This document shows, one piece after another, positions 1 through 9,040 of a DNA stretch of 48,533 nt (its first letter is position 1; every line of letters starts with the position of its first letter). The stretch is from Salinarimonas ramus. GTDB lineage: Bacteria; Pseudomonadota; Alphaproteobacteria; Rhizobiales; Beijerinckiaceae. Location: contig NZ_BMMF01000019.1 in the NCBI RefSeq assembly GCF_014645695.1, positions 1 to 48,533 on the forward strand. The letters run 5' to 3'. The translations under genes were made by a program, and so were the position numbers. Under the pieces are notes generated by a model that was not told the origin of the DNA, searched no databases, and worked only from the letters and a program-made list of their open reading frames with translations.

Positions 1-68
<68 letters not shown>

Positions 69-74
69 AACAAA

Positions 75-108
75 AGAAGCCCCGGCGAACCACGCGCCGG
101 GGCTTCTT
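75..108. terminator. Intrinsic terminator between tRNA-fMet and the substrate-binding protein gene
   Basis: A perfect 12-bp stem (76-87 with 95-106) surrounds a 7-nt loop. It is flanked by AAAA on the left and TT on the right, so it can terminate the tRNA on the plus strand and the minus-strand gene ending at 141. It also shows that the substrate-binding protein gene is not followed by permease genes in the same transcript. Confidence 0.8.
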
Positions 109-140
109 CGTATCCAAGACTGGAAGACGCTGAGCGCCCC

Positions 141-1709
141 TCACTTCAGCCCGAAATACTTCATCCGCGCCTGGTTGTCCGGGTCGACGTCGATGTCGTA
201 GCTGTCGCGGATCGCCCAGTTGAGCATCTGGTGGTGGATCGGCACGTAGACCATGTCCTCCTTCACCATAGCCCACATCTCGTCGACCATGGCCGCGCGC
301 TTCTCGAGGTCGATCTCCTGGGCGATGCCCTCGATCATCGCGTCGAGCTCGGGGTTGGAATAGCGGGTGTTGTTCCAGCTGCCATAGGCTTCGTTGCGCG
401 TATGGTAGAGGAAGTTGAACATGTACTCGCTGTCGTAGCTCGGCACGCCCCAGCCCAGCATGTAGAAGTCGCTCTCGAGCCCGTTCACCATCGGGAAGAA
501 CTGCGCCTTCGGCATGGCGTTGAGGGCGACGTCGATGCCGATGCGCCCGAGCATGCCCACCGCCGCCTGGCAGATCGCCTCGTCGTTGATGTAGCGATCG
601 TTGGGGCAATCGAGCTGGATCTCGAACCCGTCCGGATAGCCGGCCTCGGCCAGCAGCGCCTTGGCGGCCTCCGGATCCGGGGCGGGATAGGCGTTGAGCT
701 CCTCGCTCCAGCCGTCGACGAAGGGCGGCATGATCACGCCCGCCGGCACCGACTGGCCGCGCATGACGACGCGCTGGATCGCCTCGCGGTCGATCGCCAT
801 GTTCATCGCCCGGCGCACGCGCACGTCGGCCAGCGGGTTCTCGCCGCCGCCCCGCTCCAGCGTATCGGCGACGTTGAGCCCGAAGAACACCGCACGGTTC
901 TCGACGCCGGTGGCGATCTCGAAGCCCGGCGTCTGGCGCACGCGCTCGATGTCCTGCACCGGCACGTCCTGAACGAAGTCGAGCTCGCCCGACAGGAGCG
1001 CTGCGACGCGGGTCGCGGGGTTGGCGATCGGCGTGAACACGATCTCGCTCACCGCCATGGGGAAGGTGTCGCGGCCCCAGTACTCCTCGTTTCGCGTCAT
1101 CACCGTGCGGGTGTCGAGCTCGCGGGAGACGAGCTCGTAGGCGCCCGTGCCGTTGACGTTCACCGCCGCGAAGGTCACCTCGCCCGAGGCCACGTCCTGG
1201 GGCACCTCGGCGTCGTTCGCTTCCACCCAGTCCTTGTCCATCATCAGGATGCTGACGAGGGCGGTGGGCAGGATCGGGTTCGGGCCCTTGGTGGTGATCT
1301 CCACCTCGTAGGGGCCGGTGGCGCGCACCTCGGCGACGGACGCGATGAGCCCGCGCATCTGGCTCTGCGGCGACATGGCCCGCTCGAAGGAGAACACGAC
1401 GTCCTCCGAATCGAAGGTCGCGCCGTCGTGGAAGGTGACGCCCTCGCGCAGCGAGAAGACCCACGTGTTCGGGTCTCCCTCCTTGACGCGCCAGGAGGTC
1501 GCGAGCGTCGGCTCGAGCTCGCCGGTGGGGGCGCGCGAGACGAGCGGCTCCATCATCTGCGACTGGATCATGATGGTGACGCCCTCGTTCTGCGCATGCG
1601 GATCGAGGGTCATGGCATCGCCCGCGAGACCCCAGCGCAGCGTCTCGGCGCCGGCCGCGGTGGAGAGGAGCACGAGAGCGGTACCGACGAGGAGTGATGT
1701 CTTCTTCAA
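141..1709 (-). CDS. ABC transporter substrate-binding protein, peptide/solute-binding family 5 (SBP_bac_5)
   Basis: This is a 522-residue exported protein of the DppA/OppA/NikA family (family 5), whose members bind peptides, nickel or other small solutes in the periplasm for an ABC importer. A lysine-rich start is followed by a hydrophobic stretch and a probable signal-peptidase site after residue ~20 (AAGA before ETLRWG). The family pattern of an N-terminal ETLRWGL strand and later blocks such as TWVFSLREGVTFHDG is clear, and the length is normal. I chose a TTG start at 1709 because AAGGGGAA stands just upstream and the signal peptide begins there. The in-frame ATG at 1808 would add 33 non-signal-like residues. 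No permease or ATPase gene is adjacent. The upstream neighbour is an M24 peptidase on the same strand, which fits peptide uptake, but the substrate is not known. Confidence 0.9.
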   Translation of the reverse strand: MKKTSLLVGTALVLLSTAAGAETLRWGLAGDAMTLDPHAQNEGVTIMIQSQMMEPLVSRAPTGELEPTLATSWRVKEGDPNTWVFSLREGVTFHDGATFDSEDVVFSFERAMSPQSQMRGLIASVAEVRATGPYEVEITTKGPNPILPTALVSILMMDKDWVEANDAEVPQDVASGEVTFAAVNVNGTGAYELVSRELDTRTVMTRNEEYWGRDTFPMAVSEIVFTPIANPATRVAALLSGELDFVQDVPVQDIERVRQTPGFEIATGVENRAVFFGLNVADTLERGGGENPLADVRVRRAMNMAIDREAIQRVVMRGQSVPAGVIMPPFVDGWSEELNAYPAPDPEAAKALLAEAGYPDGFEIQLDCPNDRYINDEAICQAAVGMLGRIGIDVALNAMPKAQFFPMVNGLESDFYMLGWGVPSYDSEYMFNFLYHTRNEAYGSWNNTRYSNPELDAMIEGIAQEIDLEKRAAMVDEMWAMVKEDMVYVPIHHQMLNWAIRDSYDIDVDPDNQARMKYFGLK

Positions 1710-1899
1710 GCTGTTCCCCTTCTTGGCTCGCCGGTTCTGCGGCCGCGAAGCAACCGACCGGCTTTCATGCCCACCGAGCTGATACGCTCTGCGAACATTT
1801 GTGCGCACGAGCTAATCAGGTCGTCGGGCGCTTGCCAAGCGGGATTTCGCGCACGACGCAGGGGCGACGCCGCGCGCGAGAAGGCTGCTCTCGGACGCC

Positions 1900-3021
1900 T
1901 CAGCCGATCCGTCGCGCGGTTCGCGGCAGCGCGGAGAGGACGCGCGGCTCCGCCTCCTCCAAGACGACGATGTCCTCGAGCCGGATGCCGAACCGGCCCG
2001 GCAGATAGATGCCCGGCTCGATCGAGAACACCATGCCGGCCTCCAGGATCGTCTCGGAGGTGGCCGTCAGGTAGGGCGGCTCGTGCACCTCGAGCCCGAG
2101 GCCGTGGCCCGTGCGGTGGACGAAGTATTCCCCGTAGCCCGCCCGCGCGATGACGCCGCGCGCGGCGTCGTCGACCGCCTTGGCCGGCACGCCCGGGCGC
2201 GCCGCCGCCATCGCCGCCTGCACCGCCTCCTCGACGACGGCGTGGACAGCGTCGTAGCCCTCCGGGCCCTCCCCGATCACGGCCATGCGGGTCATGTCGC
2301 TGGCGAAATGATGGAGCGCTCCGCCGAGATCGATGACGATCGCATCGCCCTCCTCGATCCGGCGATCACCCGTCGCATGGTGCGGATAGGCGCCGTTGGG
2401 GCCGCTGGCGACGAGGGTGAAGGAGGTCGAGACGCCGTTCGCCGCAAAGGTCTCGCGGATCACGCGGGCGACCTCGCGCTCGGTCATGCCCGGGCGCATG
2501 GCCGCGAAGCCGGCTTCGAGGGCGGCGTCCGCCACGGCCGCCGAGCGCCGGAGCGCGGCGATCTCGCCCTCGTCCTTGCGCGCCCGCAGCGCACCCACCG
2601 TCTCGCCGGCGAATCGGCAATCGGAGAGGCGAAGCGCCCGCAGCAGGGTCAGCGCGGCGTCCGCCCGGGCCGTCTCGTCGAGGGAGAGCGTGCAGCCGGG
2701 CTTCGCGCCGCAGGCGGCGAGCGCCTCGTCGAGGGCGGCGACGGGGCCGTCCTCGTCGCGCCAGGGGAAGCAGGGCAGATCGGCGCCGGCGCGGGCGATC
2801 TGGGCGCGGAAGTCCTCGGAATTGACCGAAGGAACGAGCACGCTCGCCGCCTCGCGCCCGACCAGGAGGAGCGTCGGGCGCTCGTCCGGATGCGGGTGCC
2901 AGCCGAGGATCCAGTGCATGTGCGCGCCGGGCGCGAGGGCCACGAGATCGATCCCCTGCCCCGCCATCACCTCCCGCAGGCGGGCGATGCGCGTGGGGGC
3001 GGATTGAGCGCTGGCGGCCAT
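1900..3021 (-). CDS. M24 family metallopeptidase (Xaa-Pro aminopeptidase-like)
   Basis: This 373-residue cytoplasmic protein has a creatinase-type N-terminal domain (about 10-140) and a pita-bread M24 catalytic domain (about 150-365). The five dinuclear-metal ligands are recognisable as D231, D242, H306, E335 and E349, in the motifs VIDLGG, SDMTR, GHGLGLEVHE, FSIEPG and IRLED. Family members remove N-terminal residues before proline or cleave related dipeptides. The start at 3021 is preceded by GCGAGGATCAGC; in-frame sequence further upstream is low-complexity and not family-like. The gene is about 190 bases upstream of the peptide-binding protein on the same strand, so a role in using imported peptides is plausible but inferred. 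The exact substrate cannot be read from the sequence. Confidence 0.9.
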   Translation of the reverse strand: MAASAQSAPTRIARLREVMAGQGIDLVALAPGAHMHWILGWHPHPDERPTLLLVGREAASVLVPSVNSEDFRAQIARAGADLPCFPWRDEDGPVAALDEALAACGAKPGCTLSLDETARADAALTLLRALRLSDCRFAGETVGALRARKDEGEIAALRRSAAVADAALEAGFAAMRPGMTEREVARVIRETFAANGVSTSFTLVASGPNGAYPHHATGDRRIEEGDAIVIDLGGALHHFASDMTRMAVIGEGPEGYDAVHAVVEEAVQAAMAAARPGVPAKAVDDAARGVIARAGYGEYFVHRTGHGLGLEVHEPPYLTATSETILEAGMVFSIEPGIYLPGRFGIRLEDIVVLEEAEPRVLSALPRTARRIG

Positions 3022-3278
3022 GCTGATCCTCGCTTTTCGAACGTCGGTTCGCAAGGCGTACAGGAGAGCGGCATTCCGGGGAAGTGCTCGCGACGCACGC
3101 GCGGGTGGGCGCCCTCGCCCACGCCCTCGCCCACCCCGGAGAAGCGTCGCGGCAAATGTGGCGGGCGCCGTCGCGAAATCGCCCCGCGACGTCCCGAAGC
3201 GGACCGCATTCGCGCCCGCTCGGGCCGCTCTACACCGCACCGCCGCGAGGCGCCCGACCAACCGACACGGACGAACCA

Positions 3279-3683
3279 GTGACCCTGATCCGCACCGCGG
3301 CCGTCGCCGCCGCCCTCTCCACCGCCCTCCTCTTCCCGCTCGGCGTCGCTCCGGCCCTGGCGAGCCCCGTCGGCAGCGCCGCCGCCGGCATCCACGCCTC
3401 GACCGCGCACGCCTCGTGGTACGGTCCCGGCTTCCACGGCCGCAAGACCGCCAACGGCGAGCGCTTCGACCAGAACGACCTCACCGCCGCCCACAAGACC
3501 CTGCCCTTCGGCACGCAGGTGCGCGTGACGAACGTGGCCAACGGCAAGTCCGTCGTGGTGCGCATCAACGATCGCGGCCCCTTCGTGCGCGGCCGCGAGA
3601 TCGATCTCTCGAAGGGCGCCGCCGCGGCGGTGGGCATGCTCGGCTCGGGCGTCGCTCAGGTGCGGCTCGAGGTGATGGGCTGA
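3279..3683 (+). CDS. RlpA-like septal ring lytic transglycosylase family protein (double-psi beta-barrel)
   Basis: This is a small exported protein of 134 residues. A signal peptide of about 28 residues (ending ALAS) precedes one double-psi beta-barrel domain with the RlpA signature: [19 protein letters not shown], then [10 protein letters not shown] (H72) and RINDRGPF (D98). These two residues match the catalytic His/Asp of lytic RlpA proteins, which cleave glycan strands lacking stem peptides at the septum. There is no C-terminal SPOR domain, so it is a short form. I chose the GTG at 3279 because the signal peptide starts there; the open frame extends upstream to 3084 but encodes no sensible leader. 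The ribosome-binding site is weak. It is divergent from the M24 gene across about 260 bases of GC-rich DNA. Confidence 0.85.
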   Translation: MTLIRTAAVAAALSTALLFPLGVAPALASPVGSAAAGIHASTAHASWYGPGFHGRKTANGERFDQNDLTAAHKTLPFGTQVRVTNVANGKSVVVRINDRGPFVRGREIDLSKGAAAAVGMLGSGVAQVRLEVMG

Positions 3684-3699
3684 GGCGCGGCGCGCGCAT

Positions 3700-4599
3700 T
3701 CAGCCTCCGCCCCTCCCCTGCAGCAATTCCGCCACGAGCGGATTGGGGAAGCGGCGCTTCGACGTGATGGCGTAGAAGCTCTCCGTCAGCCGCGGCATGC
3801 GCGCGTGCTCGACGAGAATGCCGGCCGCGAGCTCGTCGCGCACCACGATGGGGGGGACGAGCGTCAGGCCCGGGCTCTCGCGGGCGAGGAGGCGCAGCAT
3901 CGCCATGTCGTCCACCTCCGCGAGGATTGTGGGGCGCACCCGCGCCTCGTCGCACAAGCGCTCGAAGGCGTGGCGAATCTCGCTCTCCGCGGAGGGAAGC
4001 ACCATCGGCGCGCCGTCGAGATCCTCCGGCACGCGAAGCGCCCCCGGTCCCCAGTGGCGCTCCTCGGGTCGCGATCGGCCCACGATCGAGACCGGCTGCT
4101 CGTCGAGAAGCCGGCTCTCGCGCGGCGACGCGGCATCGCGCGGTGCGGCCGCGTTGGCGAGGACGAGGTCGAGCTCGTGGGCGTCGAGCCGCGCGAGAAG
4201 CTCGCGCAAGGTCCCAGAACGCAGGACGAGATCGAGATCCGCGCGCCCCAGCAGCGGCCCCAGCAGCGCGAGCTGAAAGTTGCGCGAGAGCGTGGCGATC
4301 GCCCCCACGCGCAAGGTCCGCCGCGACGCCCCGGGGCGCTCGCGCAGGGTTGAGACGAGCTCCTCGCCGGTCTTGAAGACGCTGTCGGCGTAATCGAGGG
4401 CGATGCGCCCCGCTTCCGTGAGCTCGAGCCGCTTGCCGGCGCGATCGAACAGCGTGTGGCCGAGCTGCTCCTCCAGCGCCTTCAGCTGCACCGAGAGCGC
4501 CGATTGGGAGACGTTGAGCCGGCGCGCGGCACGCGTCAGCCCGCCCTCGTGGGCGATGGTCCAGAAATAGCGAAGATGGTGGTAGTTCAGGCTCGCCAT
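3700..4599 (-). CDS. LysR family transcriptional regulator, divergent from dabBA
   Basis: This is a 299-residue LysR-type regulator. A winged helix-turn-helix occupies about residues 4-63 (NYHHLRYFWTIAHEGGLTRAA and SQSALSVQLKALEEQLG), and a periplasmic-binding-protein-like effector domain follows to the end. The N-terminus is close to the NhaR subgroup (LNYHHLRYFW). It starts 107 bases from the divergently transcribed dabB, and the gap holds a perfect palindrome, GAAACG-AA-CGTTTC. This is the standard arrangement of a LysR protein controlling its divergent neighbour, so regulation of the inorganic-carbon pump is likely but inferred. A sodium- or pH-responsive role, as for NhaR, is an alternative. 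The coding length is normal and complete. Confidence 0.9.
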   Translation of the reverse strand: MASLNYHHLRYFWTIAHEGGLTRAARRLNVSQSALSVQLKALEEQLGHTLFDRAGKRLELTEAGRIALDYADSVFKTGEELVSTLRERPGASRRTLRVGAIATLSRNFQLALLGPLLGRADLDLVLRSGTLRELLARLDAHELDLVLANAAAPRDAASPRESRLLDEQPVSIVGRSRPEERHWGPGALRVPEDLDGAPMVLPSAESEIRHAFERLCDEARVRPTILAEVDDMAMLRLLARESPGLTLVPPIVVRDELAAGILVEHARMPRLTESFYAITSKRRFPNPLVAELLQGRGGG

Positions 4600-4613
4600 G
4601 GAATTGTTCTACT

Positions 4614-4627
4614 GAAACGAACGTTTC
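4614..4627. promoter_or_regulatory. Candidate operator: perfect palindrome in the LysR-dabB divergent promoter region
   Basis: GAAACG (4614-4619) and CGTTTC (4622-4627) form a perfect 6-2-6 inverted repeat. It lies 15 bases upstream of the LysR start codon and about 80 bases upstream of dabB. Its position fits an operator at which the LysR protein would repress itself or activate dabBA. The spacing is shorter than a classic LysR T-N11-A box, so another regulator is possible. Confidence 0.4.
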
Positions 4628-4706
4628 CTTGCAATCTTTGAATTTTCCAGAAGCAATCCACAGGCCTATATCCGCTCCGGAGACGTGAGATTCCGGAGAA
4701 ACCCGT

Positions 4707-6299
4707 ATGTCGGCCCTCATCGCCTGGCTCCCAGCCCTCGGCCCGCTTGCCCTCCTCCTCGTCGGATTGGCGATTCCCACCGCCCGCGCCAATGCCGAGC
4801 CGCGCGCCATGGCGCGCCGCGCCCGCCTCGCCGCCTTCGTGGCGCTCGGCGCGAGCCTCGCCACCGGCATCGCGGTGATCGTGTCGGGCCCGCTCTACAC
4901 GGGGACGCTCGGCATAGGCGGCGTCGGCCTCGCGCTCTATGCGGACGCGTTCTCGGCGCTGATGCTCGTCCTCGTCTCCTTCGTGGGCACGATCGTCGTC
5001 GCCTATTCGAAGAACTACCTCGACGGCGACGAGAACCAGGGGCGCTTCTTCAAGCGGCTGTGCGTCACGCTCGCCGCCGCGCTCCTCCTGATGGGCTCGG
5101 GCAACCTCTTCCAGCTGGCGCTCGCCTGGATCGCGACGAGCCTCGCGCTGCATCAGCTCCTCGTCTTCTACAAGGACCGGCCACAGGCCGTGCTCGCCGC
5201 GCGCAAGAAGGCGATCGCGAGCCGGGCGGGCGACGCGGCCCTCCTCGTCGCGGCGGCCCTGCTGCTCGGCGTCTTCGGCACGCTCGAGATCCCGGTCATT
5301 CTCGTCGAGGCCGCCACCATGGCGCAGGCCGGAACCGCGCCGGGCGCCGTCCACGTCGCGGTCTTCCTCGTGGTCGTCGCGGCGCTCGTGAAGTCCGCGC
5401 AGTTCCCGCTCCACGGCTGGCTCGGCGAGGTGATGGAGACGCCCACCCCGGTCTCGGCGCTCCTGCATGCGGGCATCATCAATGCCGGCGGCTTCCTCGT
5501 CGTGCGGCTCTCGCCGCTCGTCGTGCTCTCGGCGCCCTCGATGGACGTTCTCGCGCTGATCGGCGGCTTCACGGCACTCTTCGGCTCGCTGGTGATGCTC
5601 ACCGTGCCGAGCGTGAAGGTGGCGCTCGCGTATTCCACGATCGCGCAGATGGGCTTCATGCTGCTGCAATGCGGGCTCGGCGCCTTCTCGGCGGCGGCGC
5701 TCCACATCGTCGCGCACGCCCTCTACAAGGCCCACGCCTTCCTCTCCTCGGGCTCGGCGGTGGAGACGATCCGCTCGGCGGCGCCCGCGGGCCCGGCGAC
5801 GCTGCCCAATCCCGCGATCTACGCCGCGACGCTCGCGGCCTCGATCGCGCTGACGCTCGCCGTCGGCGCGCTGTTCGGCACGAGCGTCCTCGACAATCCC
5901 GGCGCCTTCGCGCTCGCCGCCGTCGTGGCGCTCGGCGTCGCGCATTACCTCGCGAGCGTCCTCGCGGGCGAGAACGCCGCGAAGGCCATGGGCTCGGCGC
6001 TCGGCCTCGCGACGCTGGTCGTCGTCGCCTATTACGCGCTCCAGACCGGGGCCGAGGCGCTGCTCGCGGGCGCCGTCGCGCCCAACCTCGCGCTCGAGGG
6101 CACGTTCGACGGGCTCGTGGTCACGCTCGTCGTCGCCTCCTTCGCCGCCGCGCTGGCGCTCCAGACCTTCGCCCCGGCGCTGTCGCGCCACCGCGCCTTC
6201 GCGGCCCTGTCGGTCCACCTCGCCAACGGCCTGTACGTGAACGCCTACGCCACGCGGCTCGTCTCCCGGCTCGCGCCGGTGACGGCGAAGAAGTCCTGA
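4707..6299 (+). CDS. dabB: Inorganic carbon transporter subunit DabB (NADH dehydrogenase subunit 5-like, proton-conducting)
   Basis: This 530-residue integral membrane protein belongs to the Mrp/NuoL proton-conducting family. It has many hydrophobic helices and the core motif with a buried lysine (K229 in ALVKSAQFPLHGWL), H236, and H254 in the PVSALLHAG block. In DAB systems this subunit couples ion flow to CO2 hydration by DabA, so that bicarbonate accumulates in the cytoplasm. GGAG at 4694-4697 supports the ATG at 4707. The stop is 16 bases before dabA, so the two form an operon. DabB is about as long as other DAB partners and shorter than NuoL. Calling it DabB rather than a respiratory subunit rests on the adjacent dabA; no other nuo or mrp genes are nearby. 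Confidence 0.92.
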   Translation: MSALIAWLPALGPLALLLVGLAIPTARANAEPRAMARRARLAAFVALGASLATGIAVIVSGPLYTGTLGIGGVGLALYADAFSALMLVLVSFVGTIVVAYSKNYLDGDENQGRFFKRLCVTLAAALLLMGSGNLFQLALAWIATSLALHQLLVFYKDRPQAVLAARKKAIASRAGDAALLVAAALLLGVFGTLEIPVILVEAATMAQAGTAPGAVHVAVFLVVVAALVKSAQFPLHGWLGEVMETPTPVSALLHAGIINAGGFLVVRLSPLVVLSAPSMDVLALIGGFTALFGSLVMLTVPSVKVALAYSTIAQMGFMLLQCGLGAFSAAALHIVAHALYKAHAFLSSGSAVETIRSAAPAGPATLPNPAIYAATLAASIALTLAVGALFGTSVLDNPGAFALAAVVALGVAHYLASVLAGENAAKAMGSALGLATLVVVAYYALQTGAEALLAGAVAPNLALEGTFDGLVVTLVVASFAAALALQTFAPALSRHRAFAALSVHLANGLYVNAYATRLVSRLAPVTAKKS

Positions 6300-6315
6300 T
6301 CCGGAGGATCGTGCC

Positions 6316-8898
6316 ATGACGAAGAAGACCCTCGCCGACCTCTCCGCGGACGGCACCGCCCTCGCCCGCGCCGACGCCGCCGACGACGCGGACACCGGCA
6401 CCACTCTGGCCAGCCTGGAGGCCGAGGTGACCCGCGCCTGCGGCCGCATCGCCCCGCTCTGGCCGCTCGAGCACTTCGTGGCGGTCAACCCGTATCTCGG
6501 GCTCCTCGAGCAGAGCTTCGCCGAGGCCGCGACGACGCTGGCGCGGATCTCCGGTGCGCGCCTCACGCTGCCGCGTGGGCACTACGCGGCCAAGGTCGAC
6601 GCCGGCGAGATCGCGGATGCCGACCTCGCGCAGGCGCTGCGCAAAGCCGCGAAGGCTCAGGCGAAGACGAGCGGCGAAGCCTCCGGACTGCCGGCGGACG
6701 TGGCGGCGCTGAAGGCGCGGATGCGCCAGGACGTGCCCCCCTCCCCCGTCGCGATCACCGCCGCCGAGGCGATCGACCGCGCCACCGGGCGCGACCCCGC
6801 TGCCGGCGCCGCCGCGCTCGTGGTGGAGGAGATATCGAAGTTCTGCGCGCGCTATTTCGACGAGGGCCAGGCGCTGTGGCGGGTGCCCGCGCGCGACCGC
6901 GGTCTCTACGACGCCTGGCGGGCGCAGGCCGCCTTCGACTTGACGCCGGAGGTGATGGGCTTTTCCGGCTTCCGCGCGGCGCTCGACAAGCTGCCGGCCG
7001 ATCCCATGGCGGCCATCGCCGTGGCGGTCGCCGATCTCGGCGTGCCGGAGGGCGCGTGGGCGCCGATGCTTCACAAGGCGCTCGTCTCGATCAACGGTTG
7101 GGCCTCCTACGCGCGCTATCTCGTCTGGCAGGCGGAGCTCGACGGCGGCTCGGACCCCGTGCTGCGCGACCTCCTCGCCATCCGCCTCTCCTACGACGCC
7201 GCGCTCCTCGCCGTCGTCCCGCAGGCGCGGACGACATGGGAGGAGGCGCTCGCGGCCATGAGCGCGCCGGTCGCCCTCGACCCCGAGCGGGTCGTCGACG
7301 CCGTGCTCCAGGACGCGGCGGAGATCGCGCATCGGCGCGGGCTCGTGTCGCGGATCGTCGACGCCAATCGCGCGTCGCACACGCCCGCAGTCCAGGCACC
7401 GGAGCGGCCCGTCGCTCAAGCGGCGTTCTGCATCGACGTGCGATCGGAAGTGTTCCGGCGGGCGCTCGAGACGGTGGCGCCCGGCGTGCAGACCATCGGC
7501 TTCGCCGGCTTCTTCGGCCTGCCCATCGAGGTCGTGCCCTTCGGCCGGCATCGGGGCGGCGCGCAATGCCCGGTGCTGCTCAAGCCCGCCTTCGTCGTCT
7601 GCGAGGACGTGTCGGGCGCGAGCGAGACGGAGCGCACGGAGCTCGCGGGATCGAGGCGGATGCGCCAGGAGGCGGCGAAGTCCTGGAAGACGTTCAAGCA
7701 ATCCGCCGTCTCCTCCTTCGCCTATGTCGAGGCGGCGGGCCTGCTGTTCGCGGGCAAGCTCGTCGGCGACGCCCTCGGGCGCACCCGGCCCGTGACGCAT
7801 CCCGCCGCCGACGGCCTCGACGCCGCCACGACGAAGCGGCTCGTGCCGTCGATCGCGCCCGGCGAGATCGGCGGACGGCTCTCCGGCATCACGCTGGAGC
7901 AGCGCATCACGACGGCGAAGACCGTGCTGAAGGCGATGTCGCTGACGGGGCCCTACGGCCGGCTCGTCATGCTCGCGGGCCACGGCTCGTCGACGGTGAA
8001 CAATCCGCACGCGTCGGGCCTCGATTGCGGCGCCTGCGGCGGCCACACGGGCGAGGCGAACGCGCGGGTGACGACGGCGATCCTCAACGATCCCGACGTG
8101 CGCGCCGCCCTGAAGGAGGCCGGCGCCGGCGTGCCGGACGACACCTGGTTCGTACCGGCGCTCCACGACACGACGACGGACGAGGTGCATCTCTTCGACA
8201 CCGCGCTCCTGCCGCAGAGCCACGCGCACGACCTGGCGCAGCTCCAGGCCTGGCTCGCCCAGGCGGGCGCGCTGACGCGGCTCGAGCGCGCCGCGCTGCT
8301 GGGCCTCGACACGCCGGGCGCGCAGGTCGACGCGCAGGTGCGCGCCCGCTCGACGGACTGGTCGCAGGTGCGCCCGGAATGGGGTCTCGCCGGCTGCGCG
8401 GCCTTCGTCGCCGCACCTCGCGCGCGCACCCGCGGCGTCGATCTCGGCGGGCGCGCCTTCCTGCACGATTACGAGTGGCAGGCGGACACGGGTTTCGGCA
8501 TCCTCGAGCTGATCATGACGGCGCCGATGGTCGTCGCCTCCTGGATCAGCCTGCAATATTACGGCTCGTCCGTAGACAACCGCGCCTTCGGCTCCGGCAA
8601 CAAGGTGCTCCACAACGTGGTGGGCGGCCTCGGCGTGCTCGAGGGCAACGGCGGCGACCTGCGGGTCGGCCTGCCGCTGCAATCGGTCTCCGACGGCACG
8701 CGCCTCGTCCACGAGCCGCTGCGGCTCAACGTCTTCATCGAGGCGCCCATCGAGGAGATGAACCGCATCGTCGCCAAGCACGAGGCGGTGCGCCACCTCG
8801 TCGACAACGGCTGGCTCCACCTCTTCCAGCTCGCCGACGAGGGCAAGACCGTGCGGCGCTACGTCGGCGCGCTGGCGTGGGAGACGCTGGAGGGGTGA
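6316..8898 (+). CDS. dabA: Inorganic carbon transporter subunit DabA (DUF2309, carbonic-anhydrase-like)
   Basis: This is an 860-residue DUF2309/UPF0753 protein. In Halothiobacillus the DabA-DabB complex is an energy-coupled CO2-to-bicarbonate pump whose DabA binds zinc in a beta-carbonic-anhydrase-like site. The equivalent residues are present here: C372 and D374 in FCIDVRSEVFRR, H556 in LAGHGSST, and C571 in GLDCGACGGHTG. The H-to-C spacing of 15 residues is the same as between H524 and C539 in the characterised protein, so the site looks intact. GGAGG directly precedes the ATG at 6316. The gene is complete and follows dabB with a 16-base gap. It converges on nusB across a palindromic repeat. 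No carboxysome or RuBisCO genes lie in the window, so the pump may serve general carboxylation rather than autotrophy. Confidence 0.95.
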   Translation: MTKKTLADLSADGTALARADAADDADTGTTLASLEAEVTRACGRIAPLWPLEHFVAVNPYLGLLEQSFAEAATTLARISGARLTLPRGHYAAKVDAGEIADADLAQALRKAAKAQAKTSGEASGLPADVAALKARMRQDVPPSPVAITAAEAIDRATGRDPAAGAAALVVEEISKFCARYFDEGQALWRVPARDRGLYDAWRAQAAFDLTPEVMGFSGFRAALDKLPADPMAAIAVAVADLGVPEGAWAPMLHKALVSINGWASYARYLVWQAELDGGSDPVLRDLLAIRLSYDAALLAVVPQARTTWEEALAAMSAPVALDPERVVDAVLQDAAEIAHRRGLVSRIVDANRASHTPAVQAPERPVAQAAFCIDVRSEVFRRALETVAPGVQTIGFAGFFGLPIEVVPFGRHRGGAQCPVLLKPAFVVCEDVSGASETERTELAGSRRMRQEAAKSWKTFKQSAVSSFAYVEAAGLLFAGKLVGDALGRTRPVTHPAADGLDAATTKRLVPSIAPGEIGGRLSGITLEQRITTAKTVLKAMSLTGPYGRLVMLAGHGSSTVNNPHASGLDCGACGGHTGEANARVTTAILNDPDVRAALKEAGAGVPDDTWFVPALHDTTTDEVHLFDTALLPQSHAHDLAQLQAWLAQAGALTRLERAALLGLDTPGAQVDAQVRARSTDWSQVRPEWGLAGCAAFVAAPRARTRGVDLGGRAFLHDYEWQADTGFGILELIMTAPMVVASWISLQYYGSSVDNRAFGSGNKVLHNVVGGLGVLEGNGGDLRVGLPLQSVSDGTRLVHEPLRLNVFIEAPIEEMNRIVAKHEAVRHLVDNGWLHLFQLADEGKTVRRYVGALAWETLEG

Positions 8899-8912
8899 GA
8901 CGCGGGAGGCGG

Positions 8913-9027
8913 CACCTCCCCGCAGGGGAGGTGGGCCGAGCGGAGCGAGGACCGGTGGGGGCGAGTTATCGACCCTCTCGCCCCCACCCCTCGGCCTTCG
9001 GCCGCCGACCTCCCCTGCGGGGAGGTG
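8913..9027. repeat. Palindromic intergenic repeat (about 115 bp) between dabA and nusB
   Basis: The 20-base arm at 8913-8932 is the exact reverse complement of 9008-9027, and each arm is itself nearly palindromic (CCTCCCC/GGGGAGG). Inside, GTGGGGGCGAG at 8955-8965 pairs with 8977-8987. The element fills the gap between two convergent genes. It looks like a dispersed REP/MITE-type repeat of alphaproteobacterial chromosomes and could fold into a bidirectional terminator. I see no second copy in the window. Confidence 0.7.
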
Positions 9028-9040
9028 TCGGGCGCGGCAT

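Noticed and set aside
3100-3150. Short tandem repeat of GCCCTCGCCCAC units
   Set aside because: Only two or three imperfect copies in GC-rich intergenic DNA; not a CRISPR or an evident regulatory array.
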